Source: Verrucomicrobiia bacterium (GTDB lineage: Bacteria; Verrucomicrobiota; Verrucomicrobiia; Limisphaerales; DSYF01). Taken from it: a DNA stretch of 64,000 nucleotides. The position numbers were made by a program, and so were the translations under genes. Of this stretch, positions 56,287 to 64,000 are shown one piece after another; the stretch's first letter is position 1, and the number at the start of each line of letters is the position of its first letter. The stretch is from positions 90,538-154,537 of the forward strand of contig DASTWL010000089.1 of the NCBI GenBank assembly GCA_035765895.1, given 5' to 3'. The notes beneath the pieces were generated by a model. It searched no databases, was not told the DNA's origin, and worked only from the letters and a program-made list of their open reading frames with translations.

Positions 56287-56478
56287 AATGTGTTTGAAAA
56301 CCTCACCCGTGTTGCGGCTAAAATGAATTTCTATGGAACCGCATGATACTCCCCAAGGCAACCGCCGTGCGCAAGGAGCGAGCCGACCGGGATGCCTACG
56401 CAATGTTACGGACGGCGCCGCACCCGGCGGGACCAGCGTTTGCATTTGACGGGAGGCGTTTGACCTTCCCCTACCACT

Positions 56479-57264
56479 TTGCTCCAGCTTCATCACACCA
56501 CTCTGGGCGCGGGCGAACCGCTGGTCATGTTGCATGGCCTGCTGGGCTCGCATCAAAACCTCCTGCCCGCCGCCCGCGCATTCGCCGGACATTTTCAGGT
56601 CTTCGCCGTGGATCAGCGGAATCACGGCCACTCGCCGCATCACGAGGAGATGCATTACGGCGCCCTGGCCGACGATGTCGCGCGCTTTCTGGACCAGCAG
56701 GGCCTCGCGGCCGCCCACGTGCTCGGGCATTCGATGGGCGGCAAAACGGCGATGCAACTCGCGTTGCAGCACTCGGACCGCGTCCGTAAACTGGTCGTTG
56801 TGGACATGGCCCCGCGCGCGTATGGAGCACGTTTTGACCGCCTGCTGCGCGCCCTGCACGATCTGCGCCCCGAACGCTTCGCCACCCGGCACGAAGCGGA
56901 TCAGGCCCTCACCGCGGCCGTGCCGGAAACGGCGTTGCGCCAGTTTCTCCTGAAAAACCTGATGCCCGGCGAGCACGGCGGTTATCGCTGGCGCATTCAC
57001 CTGGACGGCATCGCCGCCAATTACGACCGCTTGCGTGAGGCGGTCCGGGGCGACACGCCCTTCGCCGGGGAAACCCTGTTTCTGCTAGGTGGCGATTCGG
57101 ATTACGTCAGCGCCGCCGACCGTCCCCAAATCCAGCGGCTCTTCCCGCGGGTCCAATTCGCGACAATTCCCGGCGCCGGCCACTGGGTGCACGCGGAACA
57201 GCCGGAGGCGTTCGCGAACGCTGTGCTGCACTTCCTGCGCGCCCGGCCCGGCGGCCTCGCGTGA
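56479..57264 (+). CDS. Alpha/beta-fold hydrolase (YbfF/abhydrolase type)
   Basis: The protein is 261 residues. The TTG at 56479 is the only reasonable start: an in-frame stop lies 18 bases upstream and the family sequence begins at once. Motifs: MLHGLLGSHQNL (oxyanion), FAVDQRNHGHSPH, nucleophile elbow VLGHSMGGKTAMQLAL, a late acid in GGDSDYVS and the catalytic His in GAGHWVHAEQPE. The best match is the esterase group of E. coli YbfF; the natural substrate is unknown. It has no signal peptide, so it is cytoplasmic. It is divergent from the giant surface-protein gene across a 192-base gap. Confidence 0.9.
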   Translation: MLQLHHTTLGAGEPLVMLHGLLGSHQNLLPAARAFAGHFQVFAVDQRNHGHSPHHEEMHYGALADDVARFLDQQGLAAAHVLGHSMGGKTAMQLALQHSDRVRKLVVVDMAPRAYGARFDRLLRALHDLRPERFATRHEADQALTAAVPETALRQFLLKNLMPGEHGGYRWRIHLDGIAANYDRLREAVRGDTPFAGETLFLLGGDSDYVSAADRPQIQRLFPRVQFATIPGAGHWVHAEQPEAFANAVLHFLRARPGGLA

Positions 57265-57414
57265 GGAATCGCTCCAGCCCTGGTCAAACGACTTGGCGCC
57301 GCGCCACCGCGCGTTTGGGCCGCTCGGATGGAAAGTGGGGCGCCCGCGCGAATTGAACTTTGCCAACGCCAGCGCGTCTGTTAAGAGAACCCACGTCAAA
57401 CCACCGGGCGAACC

Positions 57415-59625
57415 ATGGCGCCAGATCCAAATCCAGTCTCGCAGCCGTTCCCGGCCAGGAGCGGACGGCGATTGCAGTCATTGCGCCTGCTGGGCATGGC
57501 CGTGTTTTTTCTGCTGACGCTCAATTTGCGCGCCGCGCTGCAATTCGACGTCTTTCTCGGCCTCGACAACTACATTCCCGAAGCGAGCTGGTTTCCCATC
57601 ATCTGCGAGGTCAACAACGACGGGCCCGCATTTCAGGGCGTGATTGAAGTGACCGGCGGCGGCATGGGTCAGGGCGGTTACGCACGGCTGGTGCCCGTGG
57701 AACTGCCCACCGGCACGCGCAAGCGGGTCACCATCCCCCTCTTCTGTGCCAATTCCTACAACGGCGAATGGGACGTCCGCCTCAAGGATGAACAGGGCCG
57801 GACGCGCGCCGAACAGCTCAGCCTCCGCCCGCGCGGCATCGTCAAACGCAGCACGGTCCTGCTCGGCTCCGTCTCGCGGACATTTAGTTGGACGCCGAGC
57901 TTTCAACGCGTCGCCGACAACCAGACCCAGTGGCAGCCCGCCGCCGCCCGCTTCCAGCCCACGCTGCTGCCCGACAACCCCATTGTGCTCGAAGGGCTGG
58001 ATGCGTTGTATTTGAGTTCGGAACGCGCCGCCGACCTGCGCGCCTCCCAGGTCGCCGCCATCCAGTCGTGGATCAACAGCGGCGGTCACCTGATCGTGGC
58101 CGTGGACCAGATCAGCGACGTCAACAGCCTGGCCTGGTTGCGCGCGCTGGTCCCGGTGGAGTTGGACGGCGTGCAGCAGGTGCACCCCGGCACGGCGCTC
58201 GAAGACTGGCTCCGTTCGCCCGTCAAACCGTCCCTCGCCAAATATGTGCCGCGCACCGGCGGCTCGCATTCCGGCCCGCCGAAAAAGCCGGACGTGACGC
58301 TGGAGACGCCGTTCGGCGACGCGCAAAACGATGCGGCCTTCGACGAAGCCGGGTTGAACCTTGCCACCGGCCGGGTGCGGGAAGGAACCCCGCTCGTGTC
58401 GGTCGGGAGCACGCCCCTCATCGTCACCACCACGCGCGGCAACGGGCGCATCACCGTGTTGCTCTTCAGCCCGGAGCGCGAGCCCGTCAAGTCCTGGCGC
58501 AACCAGCCGGCGTTCTGGTCGCGCTTGGCCCAGGTGCCGCCGCGTTGGTATGCCTCGACGGAGAGTTATTACCCGAGCGGCTGGGGCGTGGACGGCATCT
58601 TCGGCGCGATGATTGACAGCCGGCAGGTGCGCAAACTACCCATCGGCTGGCTGTTGCTGATGTTGCTGGCCTACCTCGCCGTCATCGGTCCCGTGGACCA
58701 GATCTGGCTGCGCAAGCTCGGCAAGCCCATGCTGACCTGGATCACCTTCCCCTGCTACGTCGTGTTGTTCTCCGTGTTGATCTACCTCGTCGGCTACAAG
58801 CTCCGTGCCGGTGAATCCGAATGGAACGAACTGCACGTGGTGGACGTCTTCCCCGCGGGGAATCGCACGGAACTGCGCGGCCACACCTTTGGCTCCATCT
58901 ACTCGCCCGTGAACCAGCGTTACGAATTCGCCGGCGCCGCCAAGGCCACCGCCTTCCGCGGCGAATTCTCGGGCAACTGGAACACGCAGTCCGAAAGCGA
59001 TCGCGGCCGCGTGGTCCAGTCCGAAAGCTCGTTCAAGGCGGACCTGTTCGTCCCCGTCTGGACGTGCCAGTTGTTCGAGAACGACTGGTTGCAGACCGCG
59101 GATGCGCCGTTCTTCGCCGCACTGGACAAGAACGGGGCCAACTGGACGCTCAAGGTGCAGAACCGGCTCACCAAACCGTTGACGCACGTGCGCATCGTCC
59201 TCGACGGGTTCCTCTACGAACTGGGCGATGTGCCCGCCGGCCAGACGCGCGAATGGTCGCAGACCACTGCCACCGGCAGCACGTCGCTGCCGGACTTTGT
59301 GAACCGCTACGGCAACGGCTTCCAGAACGCCGTGCAACAACGCCGCGCCGCGTTTGGCGGCATGGAAAGCGGACGGTTGAACGACCTGCCCAATGACAGC
59401 GTCGCCGCCTCGTTCCTCGGCAACCTGCAGGCCGGCCAGAATTATTACACGTTCATCTGCCCGCCCGCGTTCGACCTCTCGGGCGCGGCCGGGCAGAACA
59501 ACGCCATCGTCCTGGCCTGGTCCGCGGGCGAATCCCCCATCAAACCGCTCAACCAGTTTGCGACGCGCCGGAAGACCGTGAACACGCTCTGGCGGGAAAC
59601 GCTCCCGCTGCCTTCAACCCATTGA
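57415..59625 (+). CDS. Exported membrane protein paired with an ABC ATPase
   Basis: The protein is 736 residues. The signal/anchor LRLLGMAVFFLLTLNLRAAL is at about residues 22-41. A beta-sandwich domain precedes a Rossmann-like part with IQSWINSGGHLIVAVDQ, recalling DUF4350/GldG-type folds. Around residues 405-460 lie two membrane helices (WLLLMLLAYLAVIGPVDQIW and FPCYVVLFSVLIYLVGY), then a C-terminal soluble beta domain. Proteins of this build occur next to ABC ATPase genes in Planctomycetota and Verrucomicrobiota. Only 4 bases separate it from the ATPase gene. The function is unknown; a role in a Gld-like or export ABC complex is inference. No separate permease gene is visible. Confidence 0.75.
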   Translation: MAPDPNPVSQPFPARSGRRLQSLRLLGMAVFFLLTLNLRAALQFDVFLGLDNYIPEASWFPIICEVNNDGPAFQGVIEVTGGGMGQGGYARLVPVELPTGTRKRVTIPLFCANSYNGEWDVRLKDEQGRTRAEQLSLRPRGIVKRSTVLLGSVSRTFSWTPSFQRVADNQTQWQPAAARFQPTLLPDNPIVLEGLDALYLSSERAADLRASQVAAIQSWINSGGHLIVAVDQISDVNSLAWLRALVPVELDGVQQVHPGTALEDWLRSPVKPSLAKYVPRTGGSHSGPPKKPDVTLETPFGDAQNDAAFDEAGLNLATGRVREGTPLVSVGSTPLIVTTTRGNGRITVLLFSPEREPVKSWRNQPAFWSRLAQVPPRWYASTESYYPSGWGVDGIFGAMIDSRQVRKLPIGWLLLMLLAYLAVIGPVDQIWLRKLGKPMLTWITFPCYVVLFSVLIYLVGYKLRAGESEWNELHVVDVFPAGNRTELRGHTFGSIYSPVNQRYEFAGAAKATAFRGEFSGNWNTQSESDRGRVVQSESSFKADLFVPVWTCQLFENDWLQTADAPFFAALDKNGANWTLKVQNRLTKPLTHVRIVLDGFLYELGDVPAGQTREWSQTTATGSTSLPDFVNRYGNGFQNAVQQRRAAFGGMESGRLNDLPNDSVAASFLGNLQAGQNYYTFICPPAFDLSGAAGQNNAIVLAWSAGESPIKPLNQFATRRKTVNTLWRETLPLPSTH

Positions 59626-59629
59626 CGCC

Positions 59630-60604
59630 ATGCCCACCGAGACCGCCACCACCATCGCCGCCGCGCCGCCGGTGGCCGCCGTCCAGACCTTCGGCCTCAG
59701 CCGCATGTATGGCGCGCTCGCCGCGCTCAGCAATCTCGACCTCACCGTCAACAAGGGCGATTTGTTCGGCTTCATCGGCTCGAACGGCGCCGGCAAGACC
59801 ACGACGCTCCGCATCCTCGCCACCTTTCTCACCCCCACGGCGGGCCGCGCCCTGATCTTCGGCAAGGACGTCGTGGCGGACGCCGACGCCGTCCGCCACA
59901 TCATCGGTTACATGCCGGACTTTTTCGGCGTTTACAAGGACATGGAGGTGACCGAATACCTCGATTTCTTCGGCGCCTGCTACAAAATCCCCTCCGCCAA
60001 ACGCGAACGCACCGTGCTGGACGTGCTGGAACTCGTGGGCCTCAGCGAAAAGAAGGGCGCACTCATCGGCGCCTTGAGCCGCGGCATGCAGCAGCGCCTC
60101 GGCCTCGCCCGCGTGCTCATCCACGACCCGCAATTGCTGCTGCTGGACGAACCCGCCTCCGGCCTCGATCCGCGCGCGCGCATCGAAATGATGGCCATCC
60201 TGCAGGAGCTGCAGCGCATGGGCAAAACCATCATCATCTCGTCCCATATCCTCAGCGAGCTGCAAACGCTCTGCAATCGCGTGTGCATCATCGAAAAGGG
60301 CCGGCTCATCTACAGCGGCCCGGTCCAGGGCGTGCGCGACCAGATGCAGCAAAACCGCGTCGTCTGGGCGCGCGTTGCCTCCGACCAGGACCAGGCCGTG
60401 GAGTTGCTCAAGGCGCGCCCGGAAATCACGGAGGTGGCCACCGTGGACGGCGAAATCAAAATCACCCTGGCCAGCCTCGACACCGACCACAGCATCGTCG
60501 CCAGCACGCTCGTGCTCGGCGGCGCCAGGCTGATTGAACTGCGCGAGGACGAAATCGGCCTCGAAGAAGTCTTCATGCGCGTCACCAAGGGCGAAACGCA
60601 GTAA
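59630..60604 (+). CDS. ABC transporter ATP-binding protein
   Basis: The protein is 324 residues. Walker A is GSNGAGKTTTLR, the Q-loop region is GYMPDFFGVYKDM, the signature is LSRGMQQRLGLARVL, Walker B is LLLLDEPASGLDP and the switch His is in IIISSHILSEL. A C-terminal ACT-like extension (about 235-320) is typical of the CcmA/NatA/GldA group that drives ABC-2-type exporters. It follows the membrane protein at 57415-59625 by 4 bases and is probably co-translated with it. Confidence 0.93.
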   Translation: MPTETATTIAAAPPVAAVQTFGLSRMYGALAALSNLDLTVNKGDLFGFIGSNGAGKTTTLRILATFLTPTAGRALIFGKDVVADADAVRHIIGYMPDFFGVYKDMEVTEYLDFFGACYKIPSAKRERTVLDVLELVGLSEKKGALIGALSRGMQQRLGLARVLIHDPQLLLLDEPASGLDPRARIEMMAILQELQRMGKTIIISSHILSELQTLCNRVCIIEKGRLIYSGPVQGVRDQMQQNRVVWARVASDQDQAVELLKARPEITEVATVDGEIKITLASLDTDHSIVASTLVLGGARLIELREDEIGLEEVFMRVTKGETQ

Positions 60605-60690
60605 ACAAGCCCGCGCTCCGGCCGTCGCATTCCAGGGCGCGTCCCGCTTGTGTTTCCCCGCCGACCCGCGTGGCCGTTCGCGCCGGTTAA

Positions 60691-60708
60691 GCCGACGAGG
60701 ACGTCGGC
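60691..60708. repeat. Dispersed stem-loop repeat
   Basis: GCCGACG-AGGA-CGTCGGC, a perfect 7-bp stem with a 4-base loop, followed by GCTCC. It lies between the ABC ATPase stop and the TonB gene start. From memory this is another interspersed palindrome of Verrucomicrobiota genomes (unverified). It may also end the ABC transcript. Confidence 0.6.
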
Positions 60709-60799
60709 GCTCCCCGGGCCCGGCGCCGCGGCGCCCGCACGATCCCCCGCCGCCGTTTCCCTGTTGCCCCATCCGCAGTCTTGCTCCAAGTTCACGCCG

Positions 60800-61807
60800 A
60801 TGTCGGCGAGCCGCAGCCAGCCCTCGATGCTCCGCCCTGACCGCCCGGAGATCTCCCGGCTGGTCTGGGCGCTGGCGGCTTCCCTCCTCCTGCATGCCGC
60901 CTGTTACGGCGTCTATGAAGCCGGCAAGAAGGCGCATCTCTGGGACCGGATTCACCTGCCGGCCTGGGTTCAGGCCCTGGTCAAGGCTACGCTGCCGCAG
61001 GTCAAGGACGCCGCCAAACAGCCGCCCGCGCAGCGCGAACCACCGCTCATGTTCGTCGAGGTGAATCCCGACACCGCCGTCGCCGAGCCGCCGAAGAACG
61101 CCAAATACTACGCCGCCCAGAGCACGCGCGCCGCCAATCCCGACGCCGAACGCGAAACGGACGTGCCACAAATCTCCGGCACACAGGAGCACGTCATGCA
61201 CACCGAGGATACGCAACGCTCCAAGGCGCAGCCGCTCCAGCCGGCGCCCGCGCCCCCCGCGCCCGCCCCGGAGAAGGCGGCGCCGCCCAAACCCGCCCTT
61301 CAGCCGGGCGACCTCACCCTGGCCAAGCCGCAACCCGAAACAGCCCGCGCGGACGAGACACCCCGCCCCCGCCCGCGCACCGTGGCCGAGGCCAAGGCCC
61401 GGCTCGCCCAGCTCCAACACGCCAGCCCGACCACCAATCAAAAGGCGCGGCAGGACGGCGGCGTGCGCCAGCGCAACGTCGTCTCCTCGCTCGATGCGAT
61501 CGGTTCGCCCTTTGGCGCCTACGATGCCACCATCGTCGCCGCCATTCAGAACCGCTGGTATGACCTGCTCGACGAGCGCCGCTACGCCAGCGACCAGTCC
61601 GGCCGCGTCGTGATTGAATTCCGCCTGAACTACGACGGCCGCATCAGCGACCTCAAGGTCGTGGACTCCAGCGTGGACGAAATTCTCTCGCTGCTGTGCC
61701 AGAAGGCCATCCTCGACCCCTCGCCCTACGCCAAATGGCCCAGTGACATGCGCCGCAAGGTGGACGCCGATTACCGGGAAGTGCGGTTCACGTTTTACTA
61801 CAACTAG
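60800..61807 (+). CDS. TonB-like energy-transducing protein
   Basis: The protein is 335 residues from ATG 60800; in-frame codons upstream read through a palindromic repeat and are rejected. One membrane anchor (LVWALAASLLLHAACYGVY, about residues 20-38) is followed by a long Pro/Ala/Lys/Glu-rich periplasmic spacer (about 60-210) and a C-terminal domain (AIQNRWYDLLDERRY ... GRVVIEFRLNYDGRISDLKVV) of the TonB_C type. With ExbB and ExbD just downstream it forms a proton-driven complex that powers outer-membrane uptake or, if Tol-like, envelope integrity. No TonB-dependent receptor gene is in the window. Confidence 0.85.
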   Translation: MSASRSQPSMLRPDRPEISRLVWALAASLLLHAACYGVYEAGKKAHLWDRIHLPAWVQALVKATLPQVKDAAKQPPAQREPPLMFVEVNPDTAVAEPPKNAKYYAAQSTRAANPDAERETDVPQISGTQEHVMHTEDTQRSKAQPLQPAPAPPAPAPEKAAPPKPALQPGDLTLAKPQPETARADETPRPRPRTVAEAKARLAQLQHASPTTNQKARQDGGVRQRNVVSSLDAIGSPFGAYDATIVAAIQNRWYDLLDERRYASDQSGRVVIEFRLNYDGRISDLKVVDSSVDEILSLLCQKAILDPSPYAKWPSDMRRKVDADYREVRFTFYYN

Positions 61808-61855
61808 AATCACTTGAACAATTCCCGCCGCATTCAGTCAATTTAGGACAAGCTA

Positions 61856-62449
61856 ATGGAACTGCTCGTTTATTTGCTGCTCATCACCACCTCCGTCACC
61901 GGTCTGGGATTCGTCATCGAACGCGGCCTCGCGCTCCGCTGGCGCAAGGTGATCCCCCCGGAAATTGAATCCGCGGTGGATTCCTGTCAGACCCGCAATG
62001 ACGTGCCGATGCTGCGCCGCGTCTGTGAACAGCACGCCTCCCCCATCGCCCGCCTGCTGAAAATCGCCGCGGACCACCTCGACCAGCCCAAGGCCGACAA
62101 CGTGGACGCCGTGCAAACCCGCGCGCGCCACGAAATCGTGAAGCTCGAACGCGGGCTGGTCGTGCTGGAAATCATTGTCGGCATCGCGCCGCTCATCGGC
62201 CTCGTCGGCACCATCGCCGGCATGATGACGCTCTTCGGCGACCTGGGGCAGACCGGCCTGAACGACGTGGCCAAGCTCGCCGGCGGCATCGGGCTCATCC
62301 TGCGCGCCACGCTGTTCGGCCTGCTCATCGCCATCCCCGCGCTCATCGCCTGGAGCTACTTCAACAAGAAGGTGGAAGTGCTCGGCGTCGAAATGGAACG
62401 GCTCTGCGAGGAATTTGTGCGCCGCCTCTACCGCGAAGAAAAGCAATAA
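61856..62449 (+). CDS. ExbB/TolQ-family proton channel protein
   Basis: The protein is 197 residues, with three membrane helices in the family order: residues ~2-20, ~100-120 (LEIIVGIAPLIGLVGTIAGMM, the conserved proton-channel face) and ~143-165 (LRATLFGLLIAIPALIAW). The cytoplasmic part between helices one and two is helical. It works with the ExbD/TolR subunit encoded 6 bases downstream and the TonB-like protein upstream. Confidence 0.93.
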   Translation: MELLVYLLLITTSVTGLGFVIERGLALRWRKVIPPEIESAVDSCQTRNDVPMLRRVCEQHASPIARLLKIAADHLDQPKADNVDAVQTRARHEIVKLERGLVVLEIIVGIAPLIGLVGTIAGMMTLFGDLGQTGLNDVAKLAGGIGLILRATLFGLLIAIPALIAWSYFNKKVEVLGVEMERLCEEFVRRLYREEKQ

Positions 62450-62455
62450 CCGGCC

Positions 62456-62878
62456 ATGCGTTTTCCCATCCGCAAACGCCGTCAAACCCCGGCGGTCATC
62501 ATCGTCGCCCTGATCGACGTGCTGATCGTGATGCTCATCTTCCTGCTCGTCACCACCTCGTTCAAACAGCAGCCGGCACTGCGCCTCGCCCTGCCCGAAT
62601 CCTCCGCCGCCGCCAAGTCCGGCGCCAACGACGAACCGCCATTGATCGTGAGCATTGACGCCAGCGGCACCCTGCGCCTGGGACCCGACGCCCGGGCCGT
62701 CACCCGCGACCGGCTGAAGGAAGAATTGCTCGCCGAAGCCACCAAAAATCCCGCCGTCAAACTCGCCATCAACGCCGACAAGGCGGCCCCGTTTGGCCAG
62801 ATCGTGATGGTGATGGACGCCGCCAAAGCCGCCGGCATCAAAGGCGTCAACGCCTTCACCAAGCAGGCCGCCAAATAA
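62456..62878 (+). CDS. ExbD/TolR-family protein
   Basis: The protein is 140 residues. A short basic N-terminus leads into one membrane helix VALIDVLIVMLIFLLVTTSF, with the conserved proton-path Asp (LIDVL). The periplasmic part has the family pattern AINADKAAPFGQIVMVMDAAKAAGI near the C-terminus (given here only as a pattern). It is the last gene of the TonB-ExbB-ExbD set. The DNA changes character directly after it. Confidence 0.93.
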   Translation: MRFPIRKRRQTPAVIIVALIDVLIVMLIFLLVTTSFKQQPALRLALPESSAAAKSGANDEPPLIVSIDASGTLRLGPDARAVTRDRLKEELLAEATKNPAVKLAINADKAAPFGQIVMVMDAAKAAGIKGVNAFTKQAAK

Positions 62879-62897
62879 CCGCCCCGCCTGCGCGGGA

Positions 62898-62917
62898 GGG
62901 AGAGGGCTGGGGTGAGG
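62898..62917. repeat. Common G-rich interspersed repeat fragment
   Basis: GGGAGAGGGCTGGGGTGAGG, or CCTCACCCCAGCCC-type on the other strand, a short repeat core that I recall from intergenic regions of many G+C-rich bacteria. It is 20 bases after the exbD stop and marks the left border of the unusual right-end segment. Confidence 0.5.
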
Positions 62918-62937
62918 TAGGGTCAGCCATGAACTAG

Positions 62938-63057
62938 GCCAAACAAATATCTTGCCGCCCGCCAAAAGTCAGCCTTCAATTCCATTATGCACGAGCGAAC
63001 TAGGCCAAATCGCCCCGCGCTAGACCTTACCCGCGTTTGGCCGAATACATGTTAGGC
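62938..63057 (+). other. Possible degenerate attC recombination site
   Basis: It ends in GTTAGGC (63051-63057), an exact integron R' core. The left end GCCAAAC (62938) is a near match to the partner core, and the next bases (AAATAT...GCC) partly mirror the right arm (ATACAT before GTTAGGC). An inner hairpin GGCCAAA...TTTGGCC (63003-63043) is also present, as is a direct repeat GAACTAGGCCAAA (62931 and 62997). It is weaker than the site at 63278. Confidence 0.4.
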
Positions 63058-63081
63058 GTATCGGGCACATCACACAAAAAT

Positions 63082-63264
63082 ATGACCACAACAACAGCCA
63101 AGAGATTCGGGATTCTGTTTTATAGCATCGCCACAGTTCTAGTTTTACTCGGTGTCGCACTGAATATTTCCGGTTCTGTGCGCACCGGCACTTTGCTTAT
63201 CGGCATGAGCATAGTCTTGGCGTGCAGCACGGCAGTCAGACTCGGACATTTGAAGAGATGGTAG
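63082..63264 (+). CDS. Small two-helix membrane protein in a gene cassette
   Basis: The protein is 60 residues from ATG 63082; an upstream ATG (63049) overlaps the GTTAGGC core and is less likely. It has two hydrophobic helices, ILFYSIATVLVLLGVAL and LLIGMSIVLACSTAV, with a short basic tail. There is no family match that I recognise. Base composition is about half G+C by eye, well below the neighbouring genes. It ends 13 bases before the attC site at 63278, the usual cassette layout. Function unknown. Confidence 0.65.
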   Translation: MTTTTAKRFGILFYSIATVLVLLGVALNISGSVRTGTLLIGMSIVLACSTAVRLGHLKRW

Positions 63265-63277
63265 TCATGGATGATAC

Positions 63278-63376
63278 GCCTAACAAGTCGCCGGAGCCAA
63301 CCGCCGTTGGCGCTGTCAGTTCCGCTATCGCGGTTCACGTCACGAGTCGGCGGTGGCTCAGCTTTTTTCGTTAGGC
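63278..63376 (+). other. attC integron recombination site
   Basis: R'' GCCTAAC (63278-63284) and R' GTTAGGC (63370-63376) are perfect inverted partners 99 bases apart. The arms inside pair as well: AAGTCGCCGGAGCC-ACCGCC on the left against GGCGGTGGCTC-AGCTTTTTTC on the right, with single unpaired bases of the kind that give attC its strand identity. The size and layout are those of a standard attC site. Recombination would occur between G and T of GTTAGGC. Confidence 0.85.
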
Positions 63377-63389
63377 CGCTACACACGTC

Positions 63390-63872
63390 ATGACATCTGG
63401 ACGCCACAACGACTACTACTGGATTCAGTGGCAGAGCGCATTTCTGGATGCGTTGCTGCGACGTGTTCCTCAGATTGTCCTTGGTCGTTACCTCGTCAAC
63501 ACCAGTTTCGACAGCGGCAGTCTCACGCTTTCCGACGAGGAGCGTCAGTCGGGATGGCGGTCGGTTGGCTCGCTTACCTATAGCCCGCGTATCACGGACG
63601 CAGCGATACCGCATGACCAGTTCGACGAGTGGTTGGTGTTTTCGCGGTCCACGGAGGTTCAGTCTTGGAAGCCGCTTGTGAATTATTGCGGCTTCTCTCT
63701 CACCGACACGAATTACGATGGGATGCAGGATGAGTTGTGGGAGCAGGTTGATAGTGTTCGTCCCGAATCTTACTTGGCAGAGGGTGACCGATTGATTTTC
63801 ATTACCAGCAGCCGGGAGTTGCATGAGCTTGCACTTGCACAGAGAGAGTTGGACACGACCGCGGTCTCGTAA
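63390..63872 (+). CDS. Cassette-borne protein of unknown function
   Basis: The protein is 160 residues. Its ATG lies only 13 bases after the attC core, the normal position for a gene cassette. It is acidic and Trp/Tyr-rich (DEWLVFSR, LVNYCGFSL, DELWEQVDSV) with no membrane segment, signal peptide or motif I recognise. Codon and base use are less G+C-rich than the chromosomal genes to the left. Small soluble proteins of this kind are typical integron cassette products. I do not assign a function. Confidence 0.75.
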   Translation: MTSGRHNDYYWIQWQSAFLDALLRRVPQIVLGRYLVNTSFDSGSLTLSDEERQSGWRSVGSLTYSPRITDAAIPHDQFDEWLVFSRSTEVQSWKPLVNYCGFSLTDTNYDGMQDELWEQVDSVRPESYLAEGDRLIFITSSRELHELALAQRELDTTAVS

Positions 63873-63890
63873 GAAACTAGGCGTGTAAGT

Positions 63891-64000
63891 TCAGGTGGTG
63901 GTGATGAGTTTAAAGCCGAGGGCGGTGGCGGATTGGTGGAGGCGTTGAATCTGCTTGAGCTTCAGTTTTTCTTCGGCGTGTTGCCACACGGTCGGGTCGT
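63891..64000 (-). CDS. C-terminal end of a probable transposase (cut by window edge)
   Basis: Only the last 36 codons are in view: DPTVWQHAEEKLKLKQI, then QRLHQSATALGF and a Thr-rich end, stop at 63891. The pattern of a charged helix, then a short 'xxALGFxL' segment and the end of the protein, resembles the C-termini of several IS-type transposases, but I cannot name the family. It lies 19 bases after the cassette gene, where an attC would be expected, so the element seems to interrupt the array. Confidence 0.4.
   Translation of the reverse strand, partial: DPTVWQHAEEKLKLKQIQRLHQSATALGFKLITTT

Noticed and set aside
56287..57000. Longer N-terminus for the giant protein
   Set aside because: The extra 238 codons run antisense through the alpha/beta hydrolase and precede a clear signal peptide at ATG 56286.
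59549..61813. 754-codon minus-strand frame across the ABC ATPase and TonB genes
   Set aside because: It overlaps two genes with clear motifs on the other strand and has no domain of its own.
62456..63057. An integron attI site with an integrase just upstream of the cassettes
   Set aside because: The sequence left of the first core is a complete TonB/ExbB/ExbD set; no tyrosine-recombinase motif occurs on either strand.

Overview
The window reads as chromosomal DNA of a free-living, G+C-rich member of the Verrucomicrobiota, most likely the Pedosphaera/Limisphaerales side of the phylum. This is an inference. It rests on a PEP-CTERM protein, very long secreted Ig-like/FG-GAP/RCC1 proteins, an ECF sigma factor of the SigX6-like type beside a Ser/Thr kinase, a long (insert-containing) IspG, many GH29/GH2/GH97 enzymes, and dispersed palindromes that I remember from that group.

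Layout. Positions 1-27.4 kb form a glycan-degradation locus. A Reg_prop/Y_Y_Y sensor histidine kinase (its C-terminus is cut by the left edge) is transcribed divergently from a GH39 enzyme. Facing the GH39 gene is a long minus-strand run of tightly spaced genes: GH29, GH2, GH5, a CE1-GH29 fusion, GH2, GH97, GH29-CBM32, ThuA and an SGNH lipoprotein, about 22 kb in all. A PEP-CTERM protein and a LamG/Ig surface protein lie upstream. The set fits breakdown of an acetylated, fucosylated and galactosylated beta-glucan such as xyloglucan, although no SusCD pair, GH31 or sulfatase is present here.

31-34.7 kb holds a frameshifted small gene, a transmembrane Ser/Thr kinase, its ECF sigma factor and tRNA-Lys(CTT). 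An identical 14-base element lies upstream of both the kinase and the LamG protein and may be the sigma factor's promoter element. 34.7-42 kb carries the E1alpha-E1beta-E2 genes of a 2-oxoacid dehydrogenase and, divergently, a two-protein multi-receiver phosphorelay. 42-49.8 kb is housekeeping: HIT hydrolase, PhoH, YbeY, DUF502, RecO, IspG, RseP and a phosphopantetheinyl transferase. 49.8-56.3 kb is a single giant secreted beta-propeller/Ig gene. 56.5-62.9 kb has an alpha/beta hydrolase, a membrane protein with its ABC ATPase, and a TonB/ExbB/ExbD set.

The right end (62.9-64 kb) is different: lower G+C, two small genes of unknown function, one clear attC recombination site and one weaker one, then the 3' end of a probable transposase. 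This looks like an integron cassette array without a visible integrase. The other observation I consider most worth following is a C-terminal module of about 70 residues, ending in an F-(Y/F)-R tail, shared by four otherwise unrelated secreted proteins.
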